64,000 nt of DNA, taken from NCBI RefSeq assembly GCF_900142575.1, contig NZ_FRBI01000003.1, positions 43,926 through 107,925 on the forward strand. The letters are read 5' to 3'. The number at the start of each line of letters is the position of its first letter. The stretch's first letter is position 1. This document shows, one piece after another, positions 50,685 to 60,586 of the stretch. The notes below the pieces were generated by a model that saw only the letters and a list, made by a program, of their open reading frames with translations, did not search any database and had not been told where the DNA came from. The translations under genes were made by a program, and so were the position numbers. This stretch comes from Actinacidiphila paucisporea. Its GTDB lineage: Bacteria > Actinomycetota > Actinomycetes > Streptomycetales > Streptomycetaceae.

Positions 50685-52755
50685 TCTCGTAGCAGGCCAG
50701 CGCCCGCGTCAGCAGGTCCACCGCGCCGTGGTGGTCGCCGTTCTCGTGGGCGCTGTCGCCGAGCATCTCCAGTGCTCGGCCCTGCCAGTGGGTCGCTCCG
50801 GAGGCGGTGAAGACGGCGAGCGCCTCCGCCATCAGGGCCGCCCCGCCCTCGTGGTCGCCGCCCAGCGCGCGGGCCCGGCCGAGGAAGGCGAGGGCGCGGG
50901 AGGCGTCGTGCGGGTCGTTCACCGCCACGAGCGCCTCCCGCGCCTGGGCGAAGTGGGCCGCGGCCTGAGCGGGCCGGCCGTCGGTCAGGGCCAGTTCGCC
51001 GAGTACCGTACGGGCCAGCGCCGCGCCGCGCGGGTAACCGCACGCCTCCCACACGGTGATGGCCTGCCGCAGGTACGGCACGGCGGCGTCCGGCCGGCCC
51101 GCCTCCCGGTGGCAGCGGCCGATGCCGAGCAGGGCCTGGCCTTCGTCCCGGCTGTCGCCGGCAGTGCGGGCGGCGCGCAGCGACTCCTCGTAGCGGGCCG
51201 CGGCCGCGTCGAAGCGGCGGGCGGCGTTGAGGCCGATGGCGCCGGAGTTGAGCATCTGCCGCTCCGCGCGCGGGTTTCCGTCGCTGCGTGCGGCGGCGAG
51301 CCCGATGTCGTAGGCCTCGACCCACAGGTCGTAGTGGCGCAGCCGGAGGAACAGCGGCCACATGGCGTCGGCGAGTTGCCAGGCGAGGGCGTGCCAGCCG
51401 CGGTCGGCGGCCTGCCTCGTGGCCGCCATCAGGTCGAGGCGGTGGGCGTCCAGCCACTGGACGGCGCCCGGCTCGTCGGCGAACGGCACCGGCAGGTCGG
51501 GCGGATGTACGTAGTTGCGCGGCAGCACCAACTGGCTGGGAGTCAACAGCTGTTCGGCGGCGGTGGTGGTGTGCAGGAGCCAGTCGCAGAGGCGTCGCAG
51601 GGTCACCTGGGGGTCGTCGTCTGCGGCGCCCAGGCCTTGGGCGTGCACGCGGACCAGGTCGTGGAAGCGGTACGTGTCGGGGCCGGCGACCTCCACCAGG
51701 TTGGCCTCCACGAGTGCGTCGAGCCGCTGGGCGGCCCAGCGCGGGGTCCTCGCGCAGGCCGCCGCGGCGGTCAGGGTGTCGAAGGCGGTCAGCAGCGGGA
51801 GTTGGCCCAGCCGCCGGTAGAGGAGTGCCGCCTCGGCGTCGAGTACGGCGTAGGACGCGTCCAGGGCCTTGCCCACCGTGACCTCTCCTTCGACGTCGAG
51901 TGCCGCGAGTCCGTCCGCGTCGGGCGCCAGCGCCTCGGCGAGCGACGCGACGGGCTGCTGGGGGCGGGACGCCAGCCGCGCGGATGCCAGGCAGACGGCA
52001 AGGGGCAAGCCCGCGCACAGGTCCACGACGCGCTGGACGTCGGCGAGTTCGCCGGCCACGCGGTCGGCGCCGATTCCGAGGGCGAGCAGTTCGACTCCGT
52101 CGGCGGCGTCGAAGCCCTGGAGGCGGTGGAAGTCGGCGCCGTCCAGGCCGAGTCCGGTCAGCCGTCGGCGGCTGGTCACCACGGCGACGCTGCCGGGACC
52201 GGCGGGCAGCAGGGGGCGTATCTGCGCGGCGGTGAAGGCGTTGTCGAGGAGGACCGCCACCTTCATGCCCGCCGACTGCGACCGCCACTCGGCCGTCTGC
52301 TCCGCGAGGTCGGCGGGCACGCAGGACGCGCCGAGCGAACGCAGGAAGCGCCCCAGGACCTCGCCGGGCGCCGCCGGCCCCTGCGCGGTGTGGCCGCGCA
52401 GGTCGGCGTAGAGCTGGCCGCCGGGGAAGTCGGCGGTGCGGCCGCTGAGCCAGCGGGAGACCAGGGCGGTCTTGCCGATGCCGGCCGGCCCGTTGACCAC
52501 GATCAGCGGTATGACGGCCGCCGCCGAGCCGCCGTGCCCCGCCGGCAGGCGCGCCAGTAACCGGTCCAGGGCCGCGAGGTCACCGGTGCGGTTGGTGAAA
52601 TGGCCGGGAACGGGCGGCAGTTGTCGTGGCACGGGTCTCGGCGGGGCGTAGAGGTGGACGCCGCCGTGCACGTCCCTGGCCTGGATGGTGAGCCCGGTCA
52701 GCTGCGCGTCTCCCGAGATGCTGTTGTGGTGCACGCCGTGCGGTGAACCGTCCAT
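50341..52755 (-). CDS. NB-ARC/TPR regulator, AfsR-like without SARP domain
   Basis: An 804-residue STAND-type ATPase. The N-terminus begins with the SGDAQLTG...[12 protein letters not shown] motif found on many actinomycete NB-ARC and effector-associated proteins. An NB-ARC nucleotide switch follows: P-loop [15 protein letters not shown] near residue 95, [19 protein letters not shown], a VTSRRRL segment and [15 protein letters not shown] repeats occupy ~500-720, then a low-complexity Pro/Gly/Glu tail of decapeptide repeats ([10 protein letters not shown]). No DNA-binding domain is evident, so it probably signals through partners. It is divergent from the SARP gene with a 198-base gap. Confidence 0.82.
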   Translation of the reverse strand: MDGSPHGVHHNSISGDAQLTGLTIQARDVHGGVHLYAPPRPVPRQLPPVPGHFTNRTGDLAALDRLLARLPAGHGGSAAAVIPLIVVNGPAGIGKTALVSRWLSGRTADFPGGQLYADLRGHTAQGPAAPGEVLGRFLRSLGASCVPADLAEQTAEWRSQSAGMKVAVLLDNAFTAAQIRPLLPAGPGSVAVVTSRRRLTGLGLDGADFHRLQGFDAADGVELLALGIGADRVAGELADVQRVVDLCAGLPLAVCLASARLASRPQQPVASLAEALAPDADGLAALDVEGEVTVGKALDASYAVLDAEAALLYRRLGQLPLLTAFDTLTAAAACARTPRWAAQRLDALVEANLVEVAGPDTYRFHDLVRVHAQGLGAADDDPQVTLRRLCDWLLHTTTAAEQLLTPSQLVLPRNYVHPPDLPVPFADEPGAVQWLDAHRLDLMAATRQAADRGWHALAWQLADAMWPLFLRLRHYDLWVEAYDIGLAAARSDGNPRAERQMLNSGAIGLNAARRFDAAAARYEESLRAARTAGDSRDEGQALLGIGRCHREAGRPDAAVPYLRQAITVWEACGYPRGAALARTVLGELALTDGRPAQAAAHFAQAREALVAVNDPHDASRALAFLGRARALGGDHEGGAALMAEALAVFTASGATHWQGRALEMLGDSAHENGDHHGAVDLLTRALACYEITSPADARRVRGRVEEVRLPPGPGPEPGLLPGPGREPGLPPGPGREPGLPPGPGPEPGLPPGPGAEPGLPPGPGAEPWAAPAPGPVSEPGREPAPAPALGTEPGPGRGPDLDLD
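50461..50640. repeat. 30-bp tandem repeats open on both strands
   Basis: About six copies of a 30-base unit close to GGCCCCGGCGGCAGCCCCGG plus ten bases. On the minus strand they encode GLPPGPG(R/P/A)EP in the NB-ARC protein tail. On the plus strand the same bases give [14 protein letters not shown] Pro-rich repeats in the convergent gene. Confidence 0.75.
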
Positions 52756-52953
52756 TTACGCCCCCTTGTGCGGCATGCGCACCCTCGAACTCATGCCGCG
52801 CGCATATGCTAAAGGTCATTTCGTCTGCGCGAATCGCACGTTCACGCCCTGAAGGCCGTAATCCGGCCAGGCCGTTCTCCCTCCCTGGCAGCTGAGCGCA
52901 TGCCCATGTCATGCTCATCATCAGGGACGCGGCCAGCGGAGAGGGGAACGCTG

Positions 52954-55900
52954 GTGGAAATCCGGTTATTGGGGTCGGTGTCGTTACAGGTGGGCGGCGA
53001 GCGCCTGGAGCTCGGCTCGCTGAAGGAGCGGGCCGTCCTGGCCGCTCTCGCGCTGGACGTCGGACGTCCCGTCGCTCTGCACACTCTGGTGAGCCGGCTG
53101 TGGGACAGCGATCCGCCGCCGCACGCGCGCGAGAACGCCCACACCTACATCTCCCGCCTGAAGGGCCGATTACGCCGGGCCGGCACCACCCCGCACGCCC
53201 CGCGGATCGTCGGCCGCACCCACACCTACACCCTCGAAGCCGACCCGGAAACCGTCGACTGGCACCGCTACCAGCGGCTGGTGAACGCCGCCGCCACCAC
53301 CGCCGAGGACCACCGCGCAGCCGAGGTCTTCCGCCAGGCGGAGGAGTTGTGGGAGGGCGAAGCCCTCAGCGGACTGCCGGGCCTGTGGGCCGAGACCGTG
53401 CGCGCGGCACTCGCCGAGCGCCGTCTCGCGGCCGCGGTCTCGCGCACCGCGGTCGACCTGCGCCTCGGCCGGTACCGCGAACTCGTCGCCGAGCTGGTCG
53501 CGTTGACAACCCTGCACCCCGACGACGAAACCCTGCTCGGCCACCTCACGCTCGCCTACTACGGCTGCGGGCGCTACGCCGACGCGCTGCGGGTCTACGA
53601 GAGGGCACGGCGGGTGCTGATGCAGGAGTACGGCGGCCACCCGGGGCCGGCGCTGGAACGTATCCACGTCGGCGTGCTCAACCACGTCCCGGTGGCCGAC
53701 CTGGTAAGGGCGGCGGCCGCCCCGTCCGCCCCCGTGACGTCGGGCACGCCGGTGAGGGCCGTCGCGCTCCCGCGCCCGGAAGGCGCCGGGGACCACGCCC
53801 CGCGGAATCTGCCCAGCCAGCCGCCGCTCATCGGCCGCTACGACGAACTGCGCGCCCTCACCGACTCCTTCGCCACCGCGGCCGACGGCCCGGTCGTCGC
53901 CCTGGAGTCCGTCAGCGGAATGGGCGGCATCGGCAAGACGGCCGTGGCCGTCCACACGGCCGCCCGGCTCGCCGACCGCTACCCGGACTCGCAGCTCTAC
54001 CTGGACCTGCGCGCCCACTCCGCGCTCCAGGACCCGCTGACTCCCGCCGAGGCGCTCACCGCCCTGCTGCGGGCACTCGGCACCCCGTCCGCCAACATCC
54101 CGGTCGACGTGGACGAATTGGCCGGATTATGGCGCTCCATGCTGGCCCGGCGCCGGGCCGTCATCGTCCTGGACGATGTCGTGGACGCGGCCCAGGTCCG
54201 CCCGCTGCTACCGCAGGACACCGCGTCGCTGGTGATACTGACCAGCCGCCGCCACATCACCGGGCTGCCCGCGGCCCGTTGCGTGCGGCTGGACGTGCTG
54301 CCGCGCCCGGACGCGATCGCGCTCTTCCGCCGATTCGCCGGCGAGGACCGCACCCGGGACCTCGCGGCGGTGGGCCGCGTCGTCGACCTGCTGGGCGGGC
54401 TGCCGCTCGCACTTGAGCTGATCGCCAGCCGGTTCCAGGCTCGTGGCGTCTGGACGCTCGCCACCCTCCAGGACCGCCTGGCCCGCCCGGGGCGCCTCAA
54501 CGAGATCCACGACACCGCGGACCGGGACCTCACCCGTATCTTCGATCTCAGCTATCGCACGCTCACCAAAGCGCAGCGCCAGGCATTCCGCCGGCTCAGC
54601 CTCCACCCGGGACCGGACGTCACCGTTCCGGTCGCCGCCGCAATCCTGAACACCTCCCCGGACGCGGCGGAACGCGTCGTGGAAGGGCTGCTGGCGTACG
54701 CCCTCCTGCGCGAGACCGTTCCCGACCGGTGCACCTACCATGATCTTCTGCACGAGTACGCCCACCATCTCGTCACCACGGAGGATGACGAACACCTTCG
54801 CGGGCAGATCGCCCTCCGCTTGATCACTTTTTACGTCGAGGCCGTCGACCGGGCCGACCGCCTCGCCTATCCGCGCAGGTTGCGCGGGGCCGTTGGTGCG
54901 GCCAACTACCCTGTGCGCATTCCGACCTGGGCCGACGCCGAAGCCGCCGCGACCTGGCTGACGAGCGAGCGAGAGAACATCCTGTCCGTCGAGCGCTTCG
55001 CCGTGGCCCAGGGCCACCCCGACCTCGCCGCCCGGCTCGCCTTCGGCGTCGCCGGCTTCCTCAACGCCGAGTGCTACTGGCAGCACACCGTCGACGTGCT
55101 GCAACGGGCCGTCGCCCACTGGTCGGAGCACGGCGAGCCACCGGACCTGTGCCGGGCGCTGCTCGGCCTGTCGGACGCGCTCGCCAACACGGGCCAGTAC
55201 GAAGGCGCGGCCGACGCCGGCCGGCGCGCGCAGGACATCGCCCGCGCGACGGGCGACACGGCCGCCGAGGCGGAGGCGCTCCGTACGGTCGGCGCGCTCC
55301 AGTGGCACCGCGGCGAGCACCTGCTCGCCCTTGACCATTTCCAGCGGGCTTTCACCTTGAAAGCGGAGACGGGAGATGTCTTCTTCCTTTCCCGGCTGCA
55401 CAACAACATCGGCGTGGCGCGGCTCCATCTCGGCGAGAACGACCTCGCGCTCGAGCATTTCCAGAAAGCGCGCGCCGGATTCGTGGAAACCGCCGACGAA
55501 AGGTGGGCCGCGAGCGCTCTGGTGAACATCGGCGAGTGGTCGTGGCGGACCGGAGATCTCGACGCGGCTCGCGACGCCTTCGAAGAGGCCATCGCACGCC
55601 TGGGAAATTCCGGGCACCGGCACGAACAGGCCATCGCGCAGGGCAGCCTCGCCGACGTACTCACCGAAATGGGGGACAGCGAAAGGTCTCTCGAATTGTG
55701 CCGAGCCGCGCTCCTGGTCTTCCGTTCGCTGGCCGACAGGAAGAGCCAGGCGGACACCCTCATCAGCATGGGCGTGGCGCACGCGAAGCACGGCGAGCCG
55801 GCGGAGGCCGTCGCCTGCCTCACCGAAGCACTCCAGGTCGCACGCGACATCGGGGCGGCACACCAGGTCGCGGAGGCCCTGCGGGGCCTCGGCCGGATCG

Positions 55901-56157
55901 AGTTCGACGCGGGCCGGCTCGACGCCGCGGCGGAGCACCTCTCCGCCGCCGTGGCGACGGCCACGAGAATACGCGACCTGGACGAAGTCGTGGAGGCGCA
56001 GATTCTCCTGGCGGAAGTCCACCTCGCGTCCGGCGCCCCGCGCACGGCTCATACGTTGCTGCGGCGCGCATTCGAGGCGGCCCAGGCCCAAGAGCACCGG
56101 GAGAGCGCGGCCATCCGGCGCCGCCTGGCGGAAATCGAGGACGGCCTGACGGACTGA
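52954..56157 (+). CDS. SARP/AfsR-type regulator (SARP-NB-ARC-TPR)
   Basis: A 1067-residue regulator. An OmpR-like winged-helix DNA-binding domain at ~1-95 (EIRLLGSVSLQVGGERLELGS; ISRLKGRLRRAG) and a bacterial transcriptional activation domain form the SARP part, to ~245. An NB-ARC ATPase follows (P-loop MGGIGKTAV near residue 325, IVLDDVVDAAQVRPLLPQ, GGLPLALEL), then about nine TPRs from ~700. AfsR homologues activate antibiotic and developmental genes. The GTG start at 52954 has AGAGGGG eight bases away. TTA codons occur at 52966-52968, 52984-52986, 53170-53172 and near 54127, an unusually high number. It is divergent from the AfsR-like gene at 50341. Confidence 0.88.
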   Translation: MEIRLLGSVSLQVGGERLELGSLKERAVLAALALDVGRPVALHTLVSRLWDSDPPPHARENAHTYISRLKGRLRRAGTTPHAPRIVGRTHTYTLEADPETVDWHRYQRLVNAAATTAEDHRAAEVFRQAEELWEGEALSGLPGLWAETVRAALAERRLAAAVSRTAVDLRLGRYRELVAELVALTTLHPDDETLLGHLTLAYYGCGRYADALRVYERARRVLMQEYGGHPGPALERIHVGVLNHVPVADLVRAAAAPSAPVTSGTPVRAVALPRPEGAGDHAPRNLPSQPPLIGRYDELRALTDSFATAADGPVVALESVSGMGGIGKTAVAVHTAARLADRYPDSQLYLDLRAHSALQDPLTPAEALTALLRALGTPSANIPVDVDELAGLWRSMLARRRAVIVLDDVVDAAQVRPLLPQDTASLVILTSRRHITGLPAARCVRLDVLPRPDAIALFRRFAGEDRTRDLAAVGRVVDLLGGLPLALELIASRFQARGVWTLATLQDRLARPGRLNEIHDTADRDLTRIFDLSYRTLTKAQRQAFRRLSLHPGPDVTVPVAAAILNTSPDAAERVVEGLLAYALLRETVPDRCTYHDLLHEYAHHLVTTEDDEHLRGQIALRLITFYVEAVDRADRLAYPRRLRGAVGAANYPVRIPTWADAEAAATWLTSERENILSVERFAVAQGHPDLAARLAFGVAGFLNAECYWQHTVDVLQRAVAHWSEHGEPPDLCRALLGLSDALANTGQYEGAADAGRRAQDIARATGDTAAEAEALRTVGALQWHRGEHLLALDHFQRAFTLKAETGDVFFLSRLHNNIGVARLHLGENDLALEHFQKARAGFVETADERWAASALVNIGEWSWRTGDLDAARDAFEEAIARLGNSGHRHEQAIAQGSLADVLTEMGDSERSLELCRAALLVFRSLADRKSQADTLISMGVAHAKHGEPAEAVACLTEALQVARDIGAAHQVAEALRGLGRIEFDAGRLDAAAEHLSAAVATATRIRDLDEVVEAQILLAEVHLASGAPRTAHTLLRRAFEAAQAQEHRESAAIRRRLAEIEDGLTD

Positions 56158-56315
56158 CCCGGGCCCGTCCGTGAGGCGCCGGACGGCACGCGGCACGCGG
56201 AAGTGCGCGACATTCTATCGCCACACGTGCCGCAGGAGGGATCTTGTTGCGCAGGGATTTCAGCCAACGCTAGCCTATGGCGCCTCTATACCATTACGAA
56301 GCCCGCAAGGACGAA

Positions 56316-56597
56316 ATGAACAAAGTGCCCCAGACCATGGCTATTTCCGCCATGGTCTGCCTCACATGGGCGGCCACCGCTCAGGCGGCGTCAGCCATGA
56401 CGGTCGACTCCGCGCCTCCCACGGCGGCTACTCTCCCGCATATGCCAGAGGCAAGTCAAATGCCCTGGTCGGGGATACCGGTCGCCAAATCGCCCACTGG
56501 GGCGGCCACATGGGGCTCCTCCACGGGCGACCTGGCGGACATGTCGCCGGGAGCGGTTTCGCCCGCCCGGTGCATCATCATGGGGGCGCCGGCCTGA
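56316..56597 (+). CDS. Possible small secreted peptide
   Basis: A 93-residue frame starting at the ATG at 56316 with AAGGA five bases upstream. The first ~27 residues (MNKVPQTMAISAMVCLTWAA plus TAQAASA) look like a signal peptide. The mature part is Pro/Ala/Thr/Met-rich. No family is recognised. It lies in a ~930-base stretch (56158-57090) whose only other content is the ArsR relic. It may be a real small exported protein. Confidence 0.45.
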   Translation: MNKVPQTMAISAMVCLTWAATAQAASAMTVDSAPPTAATLPHMPEASQMPWSGIPVAKSPTGAATWGSSTGDLADMSPGAVSPARCIIMGAPA

Positions 56598-56695
56598 CCG
56601 ACCTTCGGGGGCCGCCCGCAGCCGGTAGCCCAGCTCACCCCTTCATCTCGCCCGCCGGGCCCTCGCAGAGACGGCCCGGCAGGCCTTGGGCATTT

Positions 56696-56923
56696 TTGGT
56701 GGAGCGGCTGGGGATGAGCCAGCCCGCCGTCTCCAAGCATCTGCGGACGCTGCGGGACGCGGGACTGGTGACCGTCACCGTCGACGCGCAGCGGCGGCGG
56801 TACCGGATACGGGCGGAGCCGCTGGCGGAGTTGGACGCCTGGCTGGCCCCGTATCGGAGGCTCTGGAACGAGAGCCTGGACCGGCGCGCTTCACCCTGGG
56901 GAGGGCCGCCGGCCGGGCACTGA
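56696..56923 (+). pseudogene. N-terminally truncated ArsR-type regulator
   Basis: The frame reads LVERLGMSQPAVSKHLRTLR, then VDAQRRRYRIRAEPLAELDA and RRLWNESLD. This is the C-terminal two-thirds of an ArsR/SmtB regulator, including recognition helix and wing. The usual N-terminal half with the start of the helix-turn-helix (about 30 residues) is absent. After WNESLD the reading becomes RRASPWGGPPAGH, unlike homologues, so the end may also be altered. It is probably a relic. Confidence 0.6.
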
Positions 56924-57090
56924 GCCCCCGGCACCCGGCAGGCCGCGTGTCGCGCGGGCCGGCGACGGCGGTGACCGGCCATCGGGACGGTGACCACCTA
57001 CGGCCCTCGGCATGGCAGACTCGGGGCCGACGTACTACAGAACTGTAGACGGTGCTCCGGCAGCGGTGCCGGGACGGGACGGGGGCGCGG

Positions 57091-57834
57091 GTGAGTGCCT
57101 GGGTGCTGTTCGCGACGGTGTTCGTGGCGTGTGCGGTGGAGGCCGTCGAGGCGCTGACCATCGTGCTGGCCGCCGGGACCAGCCGGCACTGGGGGTCGGC
57201 CTTGCAGGGCACGGGCGCGGCGCTCGTCGCGCTGGCGGCCACCGTCGGGGCGCTGGGGCCGGCCATCGGGCTGATCCCGCTGGGCGGGCTGAGGTTGGTG
57301 GTCGGCGGCCTGCTGCTGGTCTTCGGGTTGCAGTGGCTGCGCAAGGCGGTGCTGCGCGCGTCGGGGCACAAGGCGCTGCACGACGAGGAGGTCCGCTACG
57401 CCAAGCAGGTCGCCGCGGCGGAGGCTGCCGAGGCGGGCGGGCGCGGGGCCGTACGTGACTGGTACGCCTTCACGCTGTCCTTCAAAGGGGTCTTCCTCGA
57501 AGGACTCGAAGTCGCCTTCATCGTCGTCACGTTCGGCACCAACCAGCACGACGTGCCGGTCGCGGTGCTGGGCGCGGTCGCCGCGGTGGCGGTCGTCGCG
57601 GGCGTTGGCGTCGCGGTGCGGGCACCGCTCGCCAAGGTGCCGGAGAACACGATGAAGTTCGCCGTCGGCACGATGCTCACCGCCTTCGGCCTGTTCTGGT
57701 CGACCGAGGGCACGGGCGCGGACTGGCCGGGCGCGGACGCGGCCCTGCTGGTCATCGTCCCCGCCGTCGCGATACTGGCGGCGGGCTGCGCCGCGCTGCT
57801 GCGGCGCCACGGCGCGACGGGAGCGGCGGCATGA
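57091..57834 (+). CDS. Multi-pass membrane protein (COG4280-like)
   Basis: A 247-residue membrane protein with ~6 helices: VLFATVFVACAVEAVEALTIVLAAG, LGPAIGLIPLGGLRLVVGGLLLVFGL, then FLEGLEVAFIVVTFGTNQ and others. The EAVEALTIVLA and EGLEVAFIV repeats recall cation/ferric-permease-like Glu-rich helices of the COG4280 membrane family, whose role is not established. The start is the GTG at 57091. The next gene starts on an ATGA overlap, so the two are one operon. Confidence 0.7.
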   Translation: MSAWVLFATVFVACAVEAVEALTIVLAAGTSRHWGSALQGTGAALVALAATVGALGPAIGLIPLGGLRLVVGGLLLVFGLQWLRKAVLRASGHKALHDEEVRYAKQVAAAEAAEAGGRGAVRDWYAFTLSFKGVFLEGLEVAFIVVTFGTNQHDVPVAVLGAVAAVAVVAGVGVAVRAPLAKVPENTMKFAVGTMLTAFGLFWSTEGTGADWPGADAALLVIVPAVAILAAGCAALLRRHGATGAAA

Positions 57835-58031
57835 AGCGGCGGCTGCGCGCCTTCTGCGCCTTCTGGTACGACTTCGTGGTCGGCGACGACTGGCGCATCG
57901 CGCTCGGCGTCGTCCTCGCACTGGGCGCCACCGCGGGGTTGGTGGCGGCGGGCGTCAACGCGTGGTGGCTGCCGCCGGTGGTGGTCGTCGCGCTGCTCGC
58001 CCTGTCGCTGCGGGGCGCGACCCGGCGCTGA
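57831..58031 (+). CDS. Small membrane protein
   Basis: A 66-residue protein with basic ends and two hydrophobic segments (WRIALGVVLALGATAGLVAA and AWWLPPVVVVALLALSL). The ATG overlaps the preceding stop by four bases, so it is translationally coupled to the COG4280-like protein and probably its small partner. No family is recognised beyond frequent Streptomyces homologues. Confidence 0.75.
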   Translation: MKRRLRAFCAFWYDFVVGDDWRIALGVVLALGATAGLVAAGVNAWWLPPVVVVALLALSLRGATRR

Positions 58032-58147
58032 GCCGCCGCCTGTCGCGCCCGACCTCCTCGACCGCCTCTCGACCGCCTCTCGGCGGCCGTTGGGGCGGGC
58101 GGTAGGGTCGGGGGCAGCTGGGGAGCTGACGTGGACAGGTGTGACGC

Positions 58148-60442
58148 ATGGCGCCGGACGCAGTTTCCCCCTTCTGGTACGACCGCCCCGCCCTGCGCTG
58201 GGCCGACGGTATCCCCCTCGGCAACGGGCGCCTGGGCGCCATGGTGTGGGGCGCCCCGCACGAGCAGCGGTTCTCGCTCAACGAGGACACCTTCTGGTCG
58301 GGCCCGCCGACCGCCGAGGTCCCCACCGTGCCGCCGGGCCTGCTCGCCGACGTGCGCGCCGACCTCCGCGCGGGAAGGCATGTCGCCGCCGGAGAGCGGC
58401 TGAAGGCGGCGCAGGGGCGGAGCGCGGAAGCCCCGCAGCCGGTGGGCGACCTGGTCCTGCGGACCGGCGGCGGGACGGACGTCGAGCCCCTGCGGCGCGA
58501 GCTGGATCTGCGCGCGGGCGTGGCCCGCCAGGTCACCCGCCACCTCACGCAGGAGGCGTTCGCGGACACCGCGACCGGCCTCCTGCTGATCCACCTGCGC
58601 ACCGACGACCCCGCCGGCTTCGACGCCGAGTTGTCCTGGCACACCCCCCAGCGGCGCAGCCGCGTACGCCCCTCGGGCGACGACGGCCTCGCGCTGCTGC
58701 TGACCGCGCCCTCGCACGTCGGCGACGACGCCGACCGGCGGCCGGTGATCGAGCACGGCGACCCGGCGACTCCCGCGGCCGCCCTGGTCCGCGTGCGCAG
58801 AGCGGACGGCGAAGTCGCCGTGGACGGCGACCGGTTGCGGCTGACCGGGGTGCGTACGTGCACCGTGCTCGTCGACGTACGCACCGGCTTCACCGGCGGT
58901 GACCGCGAGGCATGCCTGCGGCGGGCCGCCGGCGCGATCCAGGCGGCCTGGCACCGCGACTGGCCCGCGCTGCTCGGCGCGCACACCGCCGAGCACGCCG
59001 GGCACATGGACCGCGTACGGCTGCGGCTGCACGACGTGCCGGAGCCGGCCGCCGCGCCCGTCGACGTACGGCTGCGCGCCTCGGCGTCGGGTGACGGGCC
59101 GCGCGACGAGCACCTCGCCCCGCTGCTCTTCGACTTCGGCCGCTACCTGCTGCTCGCCTGCTCGCGCCCCGGCACCCAGGCCGCCCACCTCCAGGGCCTG
59201 TGGAACGACTCCGTGACCCCGCCCTGGCACTGCGACTACACCGTCAACATCAACACGCAGATGAACTACTGGCCCGCGGAGAGCACCGCACTGCCCGAAT
59301 GCCACCTGCCGCTCATCGACCTCGTCACCGAACTCGCCGACGCCGGCACCGGTGTCGCCCGGACCCTCTACGGCGCCGGCGGCTGGACCTGCCACCACAA
59401 CACCGACCTGTGGCGGGCGACGTGGCCCGTCGGGGACGGCAACGACGACCCCGTGTGGTCGCACTGGCCGCTCGCCGGCGCCTGGCTCTCCCTGCACCTG
59501 GCCGAGCACTGGCGGTACGGCCTCGACACCCGCTTCCTGCGCGAACGCGCATGGCCCGTCGCCGCGGGCGCCGCCCGCTTCCTGCTCGGCGTGCTCACCG
59601 AGGACGCCGAGGGCTACCTCGTGACGGGCCCCGCCACGTCACCCGAGAACCGTTTCGCGACGGCGGACGGGCCGGCGTCCGTGGACCTGTCCACGGCCAT
59701 GGACCTCACGCTGGCACGTGAACTCCTCGGCTTCCTGGTGGAGTCCGCGACGGCGGCAGGTCCCGCGGCCGATCCCGCGCTGCTCGCCGACATCGCCGCC
59801 GCACTGCCGCGACTGCGGCCGCTCGCCGTCGGCAGCCGCGGCGAACTCCTCGAATGGCACATCGAGCGGCCCGAGACCGAGCCCCACCACCGCCATCTCT
59901 CGCACCTGGTCGGCCTCTTCCCCGGCGCCGCCCTCACCGACCCGGCCCTGCGGGCGGCGGCCCGCCGCAGCCTTGAGCTGCGCGGCGACGAGGGCACGGG
60001 CTGGTCCACGGCGTGGAAGATCGCCCTGTGGGCCCGCCTCGGCGACGGGGCCGCGGCCCACCGCATGCTCGGCGTGATGCTCCGCCCGGTCGAGACCGAC
60101 GCGGACGGCGGCGGCGTCTACCCGTCCCTGCTCTGCGCGCACCCGCCCTTCCAGATCGACGGCAACTTCGGGGCGACGGCGGCCCTCGCGGAACTCCTCG
60201 TCCAGTCCCACACCGACGTCCTCGACCTCCTCCCCGCCCTCCCCCCGTCGTGGCCCTCCGGCGAGGCCACCGGCCTGCGAGCCCGCGGCGCCGTCACCGT
60301 CGACCGCCTCACCTGGTCCCACGGCGCCCTCCACTCCGCGGTGTTGCGCGCCGCCCACCCCACCACCCTCACCGTCCGCTGGCCGTCCGCCACCCGCCAC
60401 CTCGCCCTCCCGGCCGGCGTCCCGTACTGCCTCGTCCCCTGA
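58148..60442 (+). CDS. GH95 glycoside hydrolase (alpha-L-fucosidase/galactosidase type)
   Basis: A 764-residue cytoplasmic GH95 enzyme that removes alpha-linked fucose or galactose from oligosaccharides. The N-terminal beta domain opens [22 protein letters not shown] and has [11 protein letters not shown]. The catalytic (alpha/alpha)6 barrel is marked by [43 protein letters not shown] and [16 protein letters not shown]. The C-terminal beta domain is short. No signal peptide is present, so it works on imported sugars. It is convergent with the GH3 gene, which may act on the same class of substrate. Confidence 0.9.
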   Translation: MAPDAVSPFWYDRPALRWADGIPLGNGRLGAMVWGAPHEQRFSLNEDTFWSGPPTAEVPTVPPGLLADVRADLRAGRHVAAGERLKAAQGRSAEAPQPVGDLVLRTGGGTDVEPLRRELDLRAGVARQVTRHLTQEAFADTATGLLLIHLRTDDPAGFDAELSWHTPQRRSRVRPSGDDGLALLLTAPSHVGDDADRRPVIEHGDPATPAAALVRVRRADGEVAVDGDRLRLTGVRTCTVLVDVRTGFTGGDREACLRRAAGAIQAAWHRDWPALLGAHTAEHAGHMDRVRLRLHDVPEPAAAPVDVRLRASASGDGPRDEHLAPLLFDFGRYLLLACSRPGTQAAHLQGLWNDSVTPPWHCDYTVNINTQMNYWPAESTALPECHLPLIDLVTELADAGTGVARTLYGAGGWTCHHNTDLWRATWPVGDGNDDPVWSHWPLAGAWLSLHLAEHWRYGLDTRFLRERAWPVAAGAARFLLGVLTEDAEGYLVTGPATSPENRFATADGPASVDLSTAMDLTLARELLGFLVESATAAGPAADPALLADIAAALPRLRPLAVGSRGELLEWHIERPETEPHHRHLSHLVGLFPGAALTDPALRAAARRSLELRGDEGTGWSTAWKIALWARLGDGAAAHRMLGVMLRPVETDADGGGVYPSLLCAHPPFQIDGNFGATAALAELLVQSHTDVLDLLPALPPSWPSGEATGLRARGAVTVDRLTWSHGALHSAVLRAAHPTTLTVRWPSATRHLALPAGVPYCLVP

Positions 60443-60497
60443 ACCGAGCCCGGACGGGCCCCACCGGACGCGCGAACCACCGCCCGCCCGACTCACC

Positions 60498-60538
60498 ACC
60501 GGGAGGGGGGTTCGGACAGACCGAACCCCCCTCCCGGT
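60498..60538. terminator. Bidirectional hairpin terminator
   Basis: ACCGGGAGGGGGGTTCGG (60498-60515) pairs perfectly with CCGAACCCCCCTCCCGGT (60521-60538) over ACAGA, between the GH95 and GH3 gene ends. Confidence 0.88.
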
Positions 60539-60586
60539 CGGCGACCGACGCCCAGCCCGTCCACGAGTGCCGGCGCCCCGGGGCGG

